DNA from: Myxococcales bacterium
GTDB taxonomy: Bacteria; Myxococcota_A; Polyangia; Polyangiales; Polyangiaceae
Assembly: GCA_013297655.1 (NCBI GenBank)
Contig: JAAFHV010000013.1
Span: 1-64,000 of the forward strand
DNA: 64,000 bases
Reading direction: 5' to 3'
Under the pieces are notes generated by a model. It had not been told where the DNA came from. It was given only the letters and a program-made list of their open reading frames with translations, and did no database searches. Positions 9,795-18,635 of the stretch are shown here, one piece after another; position 1 is the first letter of the stretch, and every line of letters begins with the position of its first letter. The translations under genes were made by a program, and so were the position numbers.

Positions 9795-11923
9795 TCGGGG
9801 CGCATGCGAATCTGCGGGGGAGGCGTGAACGTGGGGTCCGTCATGCTGTAGGGCTGGATCCGCACGACGGCCTTCTCGCAGACGCCGAGCGCGAGGCCGC
9901 CGCCGTTCGCCTTGGTGAGGCCAGGGCAGTACACCGCGCCGCCGCGGTCGGGTTCGGGCGCGCTGAAGGCGCCGGGGCCATCGAGCCCTTCTGCGATCGC
10001 GCCGACGCAGCCTTCACGCTCGGGGACCGAGACGGGCTTGGTGCCGCGCTTGTAGAGCGAGATGAAGCCGTCGTCGGAGCGTGCCCCGTCGCCCGTGCAG
10101 ACCGCCCACGCCGAGAGCGTGACGGGCTGACCGGAGGTGTTCTGGACGACCCAATAACGAACCGGACGAACCATCGCGCTCAGAAAGCCCGGACAGACCG
10201 CGGCGCTCTGGAAGCCGGTCTCGGTGGGGGCGGCGGTGAACAACGTGGGGATGGTGGTCGTGTTGTTGAGCGCACCGAGCGGAACGTCGACGCCGACCGT
10301 GTCGCAGCCGACCGTGAAATTCGAGGCCGCGGAGGTGCCGCCGCCGGGGCTGGGCGTCATGACCGTGATCGCGACGGTGCCGGGGTTCGTCATGTAGCTC
10401 GACGAGATCGTGGTCGTGAGCTGCGTAGCGTTGACGAACGTGGTGGTCGCCGCGACGCCGTTGATGCGGACCACGCTGGTCGCGACGAAGCCGGTGCCGA
10501 GCACGCTGATCGCGCGGTCGGCGGACCCGACGGTGCCCGAGCTCGGCGAGAGGCTCGAGATGATGGGCGCGGGGTTCTGCACCATGATGCTCGCCGCGGA
10601 CGACGTGCCGCCGCCGGGAGCCGGGTTGACGACACGAACGGAGACCGCGCCTGCCGCGGAGATCGCAGCGGCGGGGAGCGTGGCGCGGAGGGTGCCGCCG
10701 TCCACGAACGAGGTGGGCGCGGCGACGTTGTCGAACGTGACCTGCGACGCGGCGTAGAAGCTCGAGCCGGTGACGGTGATCACGGTGGCCGCAGACCCAG
10801 CCGCGACGGTGGTGGGCGCGACCGCCGCGAGGACCGGCGCCGAGTACTGCACGCGGAAGACGACCGGCGCGGAGAGACCACCTCCAGGTGGCGGATTTTG
10901 CACGGTAATCGGGAACTCGCCGGCCGCGGTGAGCGACGTGGCGGGCACCGTCGCGGTGAGCTGCGTCGCGCTTACGAAGGCCTTCGTGATCGAGACGCCG
11001 TTGAACAGCACCTGCGTGGTCGCGAGGAACCCGGAGCCGTCCAAGGTGATCGGGACCGCCGCGCTGCCGACCGTCGACATGGCGGGGGTGACGCGCGTGA
11101 GGACGACGTTCGGGTTCGTGACGGTGAACGCGATGGTCGTCGACGGGCCGCCACCGGGAGCCGGGTTGGTGACCTTGATCGGGAAGGACCCCGACGTCGC
11201 GAGCAGCGCGGCGGGCACGGTCGCCGAGAGCTCGGTCGCGCTAGTGAAGGTGGTGGTGAGGTCGGTGGTGCCGAAGGCCACCTTGGCGCCGGGCACGAAG
11301 CTCGTGCCGGCGAGGGTGAGGGTGAGGGTGGGCGAGCCCGCGACGGCGCTGAGAGGAGAGAGCTGCGTGAGCGCGGGAGCCGGATTTTGTACCTCGAAGG
11401 TGAGCTCTTTGCTCGCGCCGCCGCCGGGGGGCGCAGTGCCGACCGAGATGCGAAGCGTGCCGACGGCGAGCAGCTTGTTCGAGGGGATCGCGCCGCGGAG
11501 CTCGGTCGCGGAGATGAAGGTGGTCGCGAGGGGCGCACCGTCGAGCTGGATGACGGAGCGGGCGACGAAGTTGTTTCCGGTGACGACGATGCTGGGGCCG
11601 ACGCCGCCGACGAGGGCCTTGTCCGGCGAGACGCTGGTCACGATCGGGGCTTTGGCGATGTCCGGATCGAGCGGCGCCGACGTGGTGGGCTTGGGCGGCA
11701 CCGACCCGGTGAGGGTGGCCGAGGGCGTGACCGAGGGAGCCGCGTCCGGCTCGTCGATGATCGGGACCGCGCTCGAGCACGCGCTCGCGAGCGTTCCCCC
11801 CAGGCCCAAGATCGACACGAAGAGGATCGCGACCAAGCGCCGCGCGGCGAAGACCGATGCGATTGGCCCCCGTCGCCCGCGGCTCGCTTGCATGTTCGTC
11901 CCGCGGCTCGCTCGCATGTTCAT
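9791..11923 (-). CDS. Lipoprotein with five IPT/TIG Ig-like repeats
   Basis: This is a protein of about 710 residues with a lipoprotein signal (lipobox LASAC near residue 50). Five tandem IPT/TIG domains of about 85 residues follow, each opening with a motif such as SVSP, QLSP, RVTP, AVAP or SLSP and ending in a NPAPGGGxS hairpin. The C-terminal 150 residues contain several cysteines and form a separate domain. Such proteins are usually surface-exposed adhesins or scaffolds. The first 16 codons hold an imperfect 24-nt duplication (MRASRGTN / MQASRGRR). An alternative GTG lies one codon upstream at 11926. It is coupled to rsmB by a GTGA overlap, an odd partnership. Confidence 0.8.
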   Translation of the reverse strand: MNMRASRGTNMQASRGRRGPIASVFAARRLVAILFVSILGLGGTLASACSSAVPIIDEPDAAPSVTPSATLTGSVPPKPTTSAPLDPDIAKAPIVTSVSPDKALVGGVGPSIVVTGNNFVARSVIQLDGAPLATTFISATELRGAIPSNKLLAVGTLRISVGTAPPGGGASKELTFEVQNPAPALTQLSPLSAVAGSPTLTLTLAGTSFVPGAKVAFGTTDLTTTFTSATELSATVPAALLATSGSFPIKVTNPAPGGGPSTTIAFTVTNPNVVLTRVTPAMSTVGSAAVPITLDGSGFLATTQVLFNGVSITKAFVSATQLTATVPATSLTAAGEFPITVQNPPPGGGLSAPVVFRVQYSAPVLAAVAPTTVAAGSAATVITVTGSSFYAASQVTFDNVAAPTSFVDGGTLRATLPAAAISAAGAVSVRVVNPAPGGGTSSAASIMVQNPAPIISSLSPSSGTVGSADRAISVLGTGFVATSVVRINGVAATTTFVNATQLTTTISSSYMTNPGTVAITVMTPSPGGGTSAASNFTVGCDTVGVDVPLGALNNTTTIPTLFTAAPTETGFQSAAVCPGFLSAMVRPVRYWVVQNTSGQPVTLSAWAVCTGDGARSDDGFISLYKRGTKPVSVPEREGCVGAIAEGLDGPGAFSAPEPDRGGAVYCPGLTKANGGGLALGVCEKAVVRIQPYSMTDPTFTPPPQIRMRPE

Positions 11924-12210
11924 CACCTGCTCCCGGGCGGTCTATGCCACATTCCCGCGGAGCTTGCCATGGCGCGGCAAACGGCGCGCGGCGACGGCCA
12001 AAACCACGGCAAAGTCGCCATGTTGTCGCGCCCGGTTGCCGAAATGCGCAGCGCCCGGAATTCGGCTCGGACGCGCGAACGGCGGTTGAAAAGTTGGCGG
12101 ACGCGGCGAACCCTCTGAAGTAAGATCACGGTTTGGTGCGCCGGGTGAAACCGTGCGTGCCCGTGGTTCCCCCATACGAGCGATTCTCGTCCTCACCCTG
12201 CGAGCTACCC

Positions 12211-14139
12211 ATGAGATTTCCTCTTCCTTCCCGACGCCGCGCGATGCACGCCCTCTACGCGACCCTCGCTGCAGCGGCGACGCTGGCGGCCCCGAAGGTG
12301 GCGCACGCGCAGCTCTTCTCGGAGAGCTGGGAGCAGAACACCACCGCCAAGTGGGTCGCGTCGAGCACGGTCAACACCTACAACGAGACCGGCGTCCCGA
12401 GCGGGCTCCGCAACTCCGTCGTCGACGACGGACCGACCGCGGCCTGCGCGGGTCGTTATGCGCGCGAGACGCGGGGCACCTCCGGCGGGCGCATGTTCTC
12501 CAAGGTGGCGGCCGGAATCCCCATCGCGGCGAACACCACGTACTGCCTCATGGGATACGTGCGCTCGAACACCGCGGGCGTGCCCTACCTCGGGATCAAC
12601 TTCGAGGCGACGGCGACCATGACCGGCGTCGGCAGCTCCACCGACAACGAGTGCTGGCTCATCGGCACCGCGGGCTTCTCGAACACGGGCACCGCCGGCT
12701 TCTTCTGCCCGTCGGCGGCGACGAACCAAATCGGGAACAACCCCGCGACCGGCGCCGTGCCGGCCGCGAGCACCACGTGGACGTTCGTGTCGCGCCAGTT
12801 CACCACCGGCGCGAGCGTGGCCACCCACAACTTCGCGCACATCAAGTACGAGCACTTCTGCGGCAGCGCGGCGTGCGGCGGCGCGCAGACCACCGAGCCG
12901 AACGGCCCGGACTTCGACGACATCCGCCTCATCGCCGGCACGTGCCCCGCGACCGCGCCCGCCGACATGGCGCCGCACGTTCCCTGCACCGGAAATAACC
13001 CTGTTTGCGAGGTTGGTGGCGCGGCAGCGAACGCCAAGTGCGTGGAGTGCAACGGCGACTTCGGCAACGCCGGCGCGACCCGCGCGTGCCCCACCGCGGC
13101 GGCCGCGATTTGTGTCACCGCGGGCGCCGAGAAGGGCTCGTGCAAGCCCCCCTGCAGCGGCGACTTCGGCTCCGGCGGCGCAGCGGCGTGCACCGCGACG
13201 GCTCCCTTCTGCAAGCCCGCGGGCCAGCCCACCGCGACGTGCAAGGCGTGCAATGGAAACGCCGGCAGCGGCTCGACCGAGGCCTGCGACGCAGCTTCGC
13301 CGAACTGCTTCACCACCGGCGCAAAGAGCGGCTCGTGTGGCAAGTGCACGACGAACGCCGAGTGCGGCTCGGCAGCTCCGCGCTGCGACACCACGAGCGG
13401 CCTCTGCGTGAACGACTGCACCAAAGACGACGACTGCGGCACCAAGACGAGCGGCAAGGTCTGCAACGCGAACAAGTGCGCAGACGGCTGCCGCGGCGAC
13501 ACCACCGCCGGCAACGGTTGCCCCGCCGACAAGAAGTGCAGCTCCACCAACGCGACCATCGGTCAGTGCGTGGACAACGTCCCCACCGCCAAAGACAGCG
13601 ACAACGACGGCATCTCGGACGACGACGAGGTTCGCCTCGGCCTGAGCCCGACCTCGCCCGACACCGACGGTGACGGCCTGTTCGACGGCGCCGAGCTCGG
13701 CCCCGACAAGACGAAGGGCCTCGACAGCGACGGCGACGGCAAGATCGACGCGAACGACGACGACGACGACGCAGACGGGATCCTCACGAAAGACGAGATC
13801 TCGAAGCAGCGCCTCGCGAACCTCACCGACGACGTCGACGGCGACGGGAAGAAGAACTGGCTCGATCCCGACTCCGACGGCGACAGCGTCCCCGACCTCG
13901 CGGACGGCGTCGGCGACAGCAACGGCAACGGCAAGCCGGACTTCCTCGACAACACCGCCCCGAACGCAGGCCCCGGCTCGGACGGCGGGCTGACCGAGTT
14001 CGATCCGAACCCGGACGGAAAGCTCGAGGGCGGAAGCTGCGCCGTCGCGCCCGGAATGGGATCTCGGAGCGGCCTCGGTCTCCTCGGCGTGAGCATGGGC
14101 GTCGCGGCGCTCTTCGTCTCCCGTCGTCGCCGCCGCTGA
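12211..14139 (+). CDS. Secreted Cys-rich / thrombospondin-type-3 protein with MYXO-CTERM-like anchor
   Basis: The protein has 642 residues from the ATG at 12211. An N-terminal signal peptide ends in AHA-Q. Residues 30-255 form a beta-rich lectin-like region (LFSESWEQNTTAKWVAS). Residues 255-450 are Cys-rich repeats. Residues 455-600 hold thrombospondin type-3-like calcium loops (DSDNDGISDDDE, DTDGDGLFDGAE, DSDGDGKID). The tail has a single Cys (GGSCAVAPG), a hydrophobic helix and a terminal Arg cluster, the layout of the MYXO-CTERM sorting signal that directs myxobacterial proteins to the cell surface. The architecture recalls surface recognition proteins, but homology to any named one is not claimed. 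It is followed by a terminator. Confidence 0.85.
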   Translation: MRFPLPSRRRAMHALYATLAAAATLAAPKVAHAQLFSESWEQNTTAKWVASSTVNTYNETGVPSGLRNSVVDDGPTAACAGRYARETRGTSGGRMFSKVAAGIPIAANTTYCLMGYVRSNTAGVPYLGINFEATATMTGVGSSTDNECWLIGTAGFSNTGTAGFFCPSAATNQIGNNPATGAVPAASTTWTFVSRQFTTGASVATHNFAHIKYEHFCGSAACGGAQTTEPNGPDFDDIRLIAGTCPATAPADMAPHVPCTGNNPVCEVGGAAANAKCVECNGDFGNAGATRACPTAAAAICVTAGAEKGSCKPPCSGDFGSGGAAACTATAPFCKPAGQPTATCKACNGNAGSGSTEACDAASPNCFTTGAKSGSCGKCTTNAECGSAAPRCDTTSGLCVNDCTKDDDCGTKTSGKVCNANKCADGCRGDTTAGNGCPADKKCSSTNATIGQCVDNVPTAKDSDNDGISDDDEVRLGLSPTSPDTDGDGLFDGAELGPDKTKGLDSDGDGKIDANDDDDDADGILTKDEISKQRLANLTDDVDGDGKKNWLDPDSDGDSVPDLADGVGDSNGNGKPDFLDNTAPNAGPGSDGGLTEFDPNPDGKLEGGSCAVAPGMGSRSGLGLLGVSMGVAALFVSRRRRR

Positions 14140-14157
14140 GCTTCGGCTCATCTCTGG

Positions 14158-14193
14158 AAAGGCGCGATATCCTTCGGGGATCGCGCCTTTTCC
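14158..14193 (+). terminator. Rho-independent terminator
   Basis: An 11-bp stem (AAAGGCGCGAT with ATCGCGCCTTT) with a loop centred on CCTTCGGGG is followed by a T-rich stretch. It lies 18 bp after the MYXO-CTERM gene. Confidence 0.8.
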
Positions 14194-14232
14194 TTTTGCG
14201 TCGCGCGCGACCGGTGGTGCTACCTTGACGGC

Positions 14233-14547
14233 GTGAGCGAGCGAAAGAAAGAGCAAGGGAGCCTCCTCGCGGGCTTCGGACTCGGCGCCGTCACGATGGC
14301 GATCGGGGTCTTCGTCGCGACCCGTTTCGTCGGCGGCTCGCTCTTCGGAGAGTCGAGCTCCCGCGACAAGGCGATAGCCCTCCTCGCCGTGCTCGCGCCG
14401 CTCTTCTTCGTAGGTCAGCGGGCGCTCTCGGCGGGCTCCGCTGGCCGCGTCGGCGAAGCGCGCGGGCTCTTCTTGGGGCTCGTCTCGGGGGCCATGATCG
14501 GGCTCTTCCTCGCGTTCGGGATCGGGATGAAGAGCGCGGGGCTGTGA
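14233..14547 (+). CDS. Small four-helix membrane protein, unknown
   Basis: This is a 104-residue protein from a GTG start at 14233. A charged N-terminus (MSERKKEQGS) is followed by three or four hydrophobic helices (about residues 11-35, 46-62 and 72-100) rich in Gly, Ala and Phe. No motif or family is recognised. It is convergent with rseP and follows a terminator, so it is probably monocistronic. The coding-like third-position bias supports it as a real gene. Confidence 0.6.
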   Translation: MSERKKEQGSLLAGFGLGAVTMAIGVFVATRFVGGSLFGESSSRDKAIALLAVLAPLFFVGQRALSAGSAGRVGEARGLFLGLVSGAMIGLFLAFGIGMKSAGL

Positions 14548-14698
14548 GCCGAACGCGCCGGGGCCTGGTTAAGGTTTTGGCGACACGGCTCGCGGCGGCG
14601 TGAAGGTCCTCGACCATCGAAACCGGGTCGGAAGTCGCGAGCGCGAATAAGGTCGACCCAGGATTCGTGCGCGCTGCGCAAGCGCCTTGGCACGCAGA

Positions 14699-16411
14699 TC
14701 AGGTCACGAGCTCTTTTGCGTGCGCCTTGATCGTGTCCCACTTTCGGGCAACGTCGTTCTTGAAGGCGAGCGTCATGAGCAAGACGAGCACGCTCATGCC
14801 GACGAGGCTCGCGATCTCGCGCGTGCGGAGCGAGAGCGGCTTTCGACGAATGCCCTCGAGCACGAAGAACACGAGGTGCCCGCCGTCGAGCACGGGGATC
14901 GGGAGCAAGTTGATGAGCCCCAAGTTCACCGACGTGATCGCCATCGCCCAAACGAAGTAGCGCGTGCCCTTCGCCCCGGCCTGACCCGCGACGTCGTAGA
15001 GGGTAATCGGCCCGCTCACCGTCGCGAGGCTGACCCGCCCTTGCGTCACACGCAAGAATCCCACGCCGATGAAACGGACGACCGCGAGCGTCTCCTCGAA
15101 GCCCTTTCGGAGCGCGTAAAACAGGCGATTGTCGTTCGGCACCGTCTCGTCTTTGGCCTTCGGCACCCAGTGCGTCGTGCGAAATACGTAACGGGCATAC
15201 GACTGGCCGACCTCGTCTTGCCACTCTTCTTTGCGGAGCTGGAACGTACCGCTCTTGCGCTCGCCCTCGCGGGTCCACACGAGCTCGTGGGTGCGCGCGG
15301 CGTCGTGGAGGAGGGCCGTCTTCATCCCCACGAAGAGGCGCTGCGGCTCGCCGTCGAGCGCGATGATGCGATCGCCGGCGCGAAGCCCCGCGCGCCACTC
15401 GCTCGAGCCCTCGGGAACGAACGCGACGTACATGTCGCTCGCCTCGATTCCGGTGCGCGTCACGACGTCGCGCTCGCGGGCGGCCCAGTCGTCGACGTGG
15501 GTGCCCATGTCCTCCCGCGGGAGCGGCGTGAGGGTCGCCACACCCATGTCCATCACCGCGACCTCGAAGAGCCCGGGCTCGGCGCGCACGGGACGCATGT
15601 AGGTGATCGTCAAAGTGTCGCCGCGGCTCTTCGTGAGGATGCGCACCAGATCGACGAAACGATCGATCTTGCGGCCGTTCACGCTCGTCACACGATCGAA
15701 GGTGCGGAGGCCGGCGCGGTAGGCGGGGGTGTCGGTGCGCGGCACGCCGATGACGGGCGCCGAGAACGTGGGGCTTATCCCGATGCGGGCGACCTTCTGC
15801 ACCATCTCGAGCTCGAGCGGCTCGAGCTCCTCGATCTCTTCCGCCGGCTTCAAGTCGACGTCGGTCTCGGCGCCGTCGCGCGAGACCACGATCCGCACGG
15901 TCTTGCCGGCGCGCTTCGCGATCGCGTCCTGCACCTCGGGGAAGCTCGCGACCGGCTTTCCGTCGATCGAGACGATGCGATCTTCCGGCATGAGCTTGCC
16001 GTCGGCGGGCTTGCCGGGGATCACCTGGCCCACGACCGGCGAGAGAAAGTCACGGTCCTCGTAGAAGACCGACGTGTAGAGCAAGATCGGGAAGAGGATG
16101 TTCATCCCCGGGCCGGCGAGCACGATCACGATGCGCTTCCAGAGCTTCTGCGACTCGAACGTGCGGGTGCGATCCTCGGGCAGGATCGCCTCGGTGCTCT
16201 TGCCCTCCTCGAGCATTTTCACGAAGCCACCGAACGGCAAAATGCCGATGCAGTACTCCGTCTCGCGGCCGCGGATTTTCACGATCTTGGGGCCGAACCC
16301 GATCGAGAACGTGAGCACCTTCACGCCGAAGATTTTCGCGAACGCGAAGTGCCCCGCTTCGTGGATGAAGATGAGGACGCTGACGAACGTGACGAAATAG
16401 AGGAGGTCCAC
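14699..16411 (-). CDS. rseP: Site-2 zinc metalloprotease RseP
   Basis: RseP cleaves anti-sigma factors and signal peptides within the inner membrane. The 570-residue protein has the catalytic HEAGH motif in the first helix (residues 16-20) and two PDZ-like modules in the middle (GSSEWRAGLRAGDRIIALDG and the region around PVVGQVIPGKPADGKLMPEDRIVSIDG). The C-terminal LGLINLLPIPVLDGGH motif supplies the third zinc ligand. The start was set at the GTG at 16411, because the extra 29 Arg-rich residues up to 16498 are unlike the family, whose N-terminus enters the helix at once. It is somewhat longer than E. coli RseP because of the extended PDZ region. An uncharacterised membrane protein gene lies immediately upstream. 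Confidence 0.9.
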   Translation of the reverse strand: MDLLYFVTFVSVLIFIHEAGHFAFAKIFGVKVLTFSIGFGPKIVKIRGRETEYCIGILPFGGFVKMLEEGKSTEAILPEDRTRTFESQKLWKRIVIVLAGPGMNILFPILLYTSVFYEDRDFLSPVVGQVIPGKPADGKLMPEDRIVSIDGKPVASFPEVQDAIAKRAGKTVRIVVSRDGAETDVDLKPAEEIEELEPLELEMVQKVARIGISPTFSAPVIGVPRTDTPAYRAGLRTFDRVTSVNGRKIDRFVDLVRILTKSRGDTLTITYMRPVRAEPGLFEVAVMDMGVATLTPLPREDMGTHVDDWAARERDVVTRTGIEASDMYVAFVPEGSSEWRAGLRAGDRIIALDGEPQRLFVGMKTALLHDAARTHELVWTREGERKSGTFQLRKEEWQDEVGQSYARYVFRTTHWVPKAKDETVPNDNRLFYALRKGFEETLAVVRFIGVGFLRVTQGRVSLATVSGPITLYDVAGQAGAKGTRYFVWAMAITSVNLGLINLLPIPVLDGGHLVFFVLEGIRRKPLSLRTREIASLVGMSVLVLLMTLAFKNDVARKWDTIKAHAKELVT

Positions 16412-16519
16412 GCTAGCGCGAAGCCTCGCGCGTAGGCGTGAGCGGCCGCGGTTCGACGAGGGGCCGCGCGACACACGGCAGCGTCCGGGGAGACTCACGC
16501 GCGAGGATGGGACCCACGC

Positions 16520-17344
16520 TCATCCGCTCTCGACGCGCGAGGTGGTGCGCCCGGGGACGACGCCGCCAGGGAAGGGCGCGGAGCGTTTGTGCACGCCACG
16601 CAAGAAGCGCCTGAATGGCTCGCGCGATGCTTCTTCCACCGCGACACCGACCGGCTGCACCGAGAGGAAAAAAGCGAGGAGACCCGCGCCGCCGATGGTG
16701 CTGACGACGCCGAACGCCGGTGCGCGGGTGGCGACGTAGGTGAGCGCTCCGCAAATCGCGAGCTCCACGACCGCGAACGCGAGGTGCGCCCTCACCCGCG
16801 CGGAGAGGAACGCGCGCGGCTCGATCGCGGAGAGGAACACGAGCGCCTCCCCCTCGGCGACGAACCAGACCTTCTTGCCCTTCGTGAAGGGCACGCTCAC
16901 CGTGCGCGCCGCCCCCTTGGAGCTCCGCGCATCCTTGTAGAGTGCATCGAGCTCCGCGTCGCCGTCGAGCGTCGCGCTCGTCGTTTGTGTCGCCGCGTCG
17001 GGCCAAACCTCGAGCGAGCCTTTGCCCGTGATCGTGACGGTGGAGCCGTTCGCGTCGATCGTGCCGCCGAAGACCTCGCCGCGGTACGTCTTGTCCGAGA
17101 ACACGATCGCGGGAGGTTCGCCGTCCATCGCGCGCCCGAGCTGATCGATGGCATGCAGAGCGAGCGCTCCCCCCTCGCCTTCCCCCGCGAGCACGGTTCC
17201 CGTTCGAACCTTCGCGAGGCTGCGGAAGCGGGCTGCGAGCGTGCGCGCGTAGCTTACCGACGCGAGCGCACACAGGAGCGCCGCGCACCACACGATCGCG
17301 AGGCAGAGGTAACCCAGGACGGGATACGGGACGGGACCGAGCAT
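16520..17344 (-). CDS. Membrane protein of unknown function upstream of rseP
   Basis: This is a 274-residue protein with one N-terminal helix (residues 8-30) and two C-terminal helices (about 180-225). They flank a beta-rich domain of about 140 residues (SDKTYRGEVFGGTIDANGSTVTITGKGSLEVW). The topology, with a soluble domain between one N-terminal and two C-terminal helices, resembles E3-ligase-like GIDE proteins of bacteria, but I could not confirm conserved residues and give no family. It ends about 110 bp before rseP and begins 4 bp from the end of the desaturase gene, so all three may be co-transcribed. Confidence 0.65.
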   Translation of the reverse strand: MLGPVPYPVLGYLCLAIVWCAALLCALASVSYARTLAARFRSLAKVRTGTVLAGEGEGGALALHAIDQLGRAMDGEPPAIVFSDKTYRGEVFGGTIDANGSTVTITGKGSLEVWPDAATQTTSATLDGDAELDALYKDARSSKGAARTVSVPFTKGKKVWFVAEGEALVFLSAIEPRAFLSARVRAHLAFAVVELAICGALTYVATRAPAFGVVSTIGGAGLLAFFLSVQPVGVAVEEASREPFRRFLRGVHKRSAPFPGGVVPGRTTSRVESG

Positions 17345-17348
17345 GACC

Positions 17349-18386
17349 CTAGGCCGACGTCCCCGCCGCTTCGACCTCGGCGCGACGCACCTCGCGCGAG
17401 GCGAGGTCGGCCGACTCGACGTTCGCCTCCGCGAGCGCGACGGCGCGCATCTTTGGCCGCGAGAACCGCAAGAAGTACGTCTTCGCGAGGTAGAGCACCA
17501 TGCTCGGCTCGTTCAGCGAAGGGTCGATCCGCTGCACCGCCTCCGCGTCGTGCCACTCTTGGAGGGCCGACCAATGAAGGCCCGCGCGGTTGTGGTGGAT
17601 CGTGTGGAGGCCGTTGTTGCACATGACCCAGTTGAAGGCGCGGCCGACGAAGTTGCGGGAGTGGTTCCACTCGCTCGTCACGTCGCAGCCGTCGTGCTGG
17701 ATAAGGTTGATTCGGAGAATGCCCCGTGCACCCCAAAGCTGCGGAATCACGATAAAAAACAGCGCCGTCCAAAAGTCGATCGCGAGGAGCACCCCGGTGA
17801 GACCGAAGGCGAAGATTTGCTCTCGGACGTACTGCCCGCGGAACTCGCCGCGCCCGAGCAGCTTCGACCACCGGGTGACGCCGTTGAAGGTGCGCGGCCC
17901 CGCCACGTTCGGGAAGTGGAGCAGGTTGAGGAGGTGCCAATCGAAGCGCACGTGCTCCGGCGCGGCCCAGTCTTCCTGGCCGTCGTCGTCGAAGTGGTGG
18001 TGCACCAAGTTGTGCGACGGGATGTTCGCCGACGCCGGGTAGAGCGACCCGAACGAGAGCAGCAGGCGCCACACCTCGTTCGCGAAATTCGCCTTGAACG
18101 GCCCCGCGTGGAGCGAGTTGTGGATGACCACCGAGTTCAAGAACGAGAGCCAGCACGCGAACAGGAGGCACGGGATCGTGCGCGCGGCGGGCACGAAGAA
18201 CATCGTGCCGAGGAGCCCGAGGTACAGCACCACGATCGCGACCTGACGGAGGTCGTGCACGTTCTTGAGCGGACCGAACGGCTTCGCGACCTGAGGCCGC
18301 GGACGCTCGCGGCGAGTCTTCACGTGCGCGCGGTCCTCGTCGGCGCTCTTGGGGCGGTCGGTGGGACGCAGGGCGGAGGTGGACAT
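17349..18386 (-). CDS. Fatty acid desaturase
   Basis: This is a 345-residue membrane enzyme. The three histidine boxes of acyl-lipid/acyl-CoA desaturases are clear: HNSLHAG near residue 96, HNLVHHHF near residue 131 and HTIHHNRAG near residue 268, with hydrophobic helices between them. The di-iron centre introduces double bonds in fatty acyl chains and adjusts membrane fluidity. The ATG at 18386 was chosen because it has a good AAAGGGG ribosome-binding site. The ORF runs upstream to 18551, but that part is non-coding in character. It is divergent from a second desaturase, with a 249-bp shared promoter region. Confidence 0.88.
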   Translation of the reverse strand: MSTSALRPTDRPKSADEDRAHVKTRRERPRPQVAKPFGPLKNVHDLRQVAIVVLYLGLLGTMFFVPAARTIPCLLFACWLSFLNSVVIHNSLHAGPFKANFANEVWRLLLSFGSLYPASANIPSHNLVHHHFDDDGQEDWAAPEHVRFDWHLLNLLHFPNVAGPRTFNGVTRWSKLLGRGEFRGQYVREQIFAFGLTGVLLAIDFWTALFFIVIPQLWGARGILRINLIQHDGCDVTSEWNHSRNFVGRAFNWVMCNNGLHTIHHNRAGLHWSALQEWHDAEAVQRIDPSLNEPSMVLYLAKTYFLRFSRPKMRAVALAEANVESADLASREVRRAEVEAAGTSA

Positions 18387-18635
18387 GAGCGCCCCTTTCT
18401 TGAGCCGTTCCGGACCCGCCGTCAACCGCGTCGTGGCGCGGGCTGGGTGCGCACGAAACGCTGTGAATCTCCCTACGCGGAGGCCCTCGAGGGGGTGCTC
18501 TCGGCGGGGTCTTGCGCGAAGGAGGATTCGCGTCGAAAAGAGGTTGAACAACTTCGTTGCCGAGGGGGGAACCCACAGCTAGAACAGCCGCACTTCGTGG
18601 CCCCGGGTGGGGTCTGCAAGGAGGAAATCGGGTTC

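Noticed and set aside
12205-14256. A 683-residue minus-strand frame opposite the MYXO-CTERM gene
   Set aside because: It is a low-complexity Arg/Ala/Val shadow. The plus strand has a signal peptide, calcium loops and a sorting tail.
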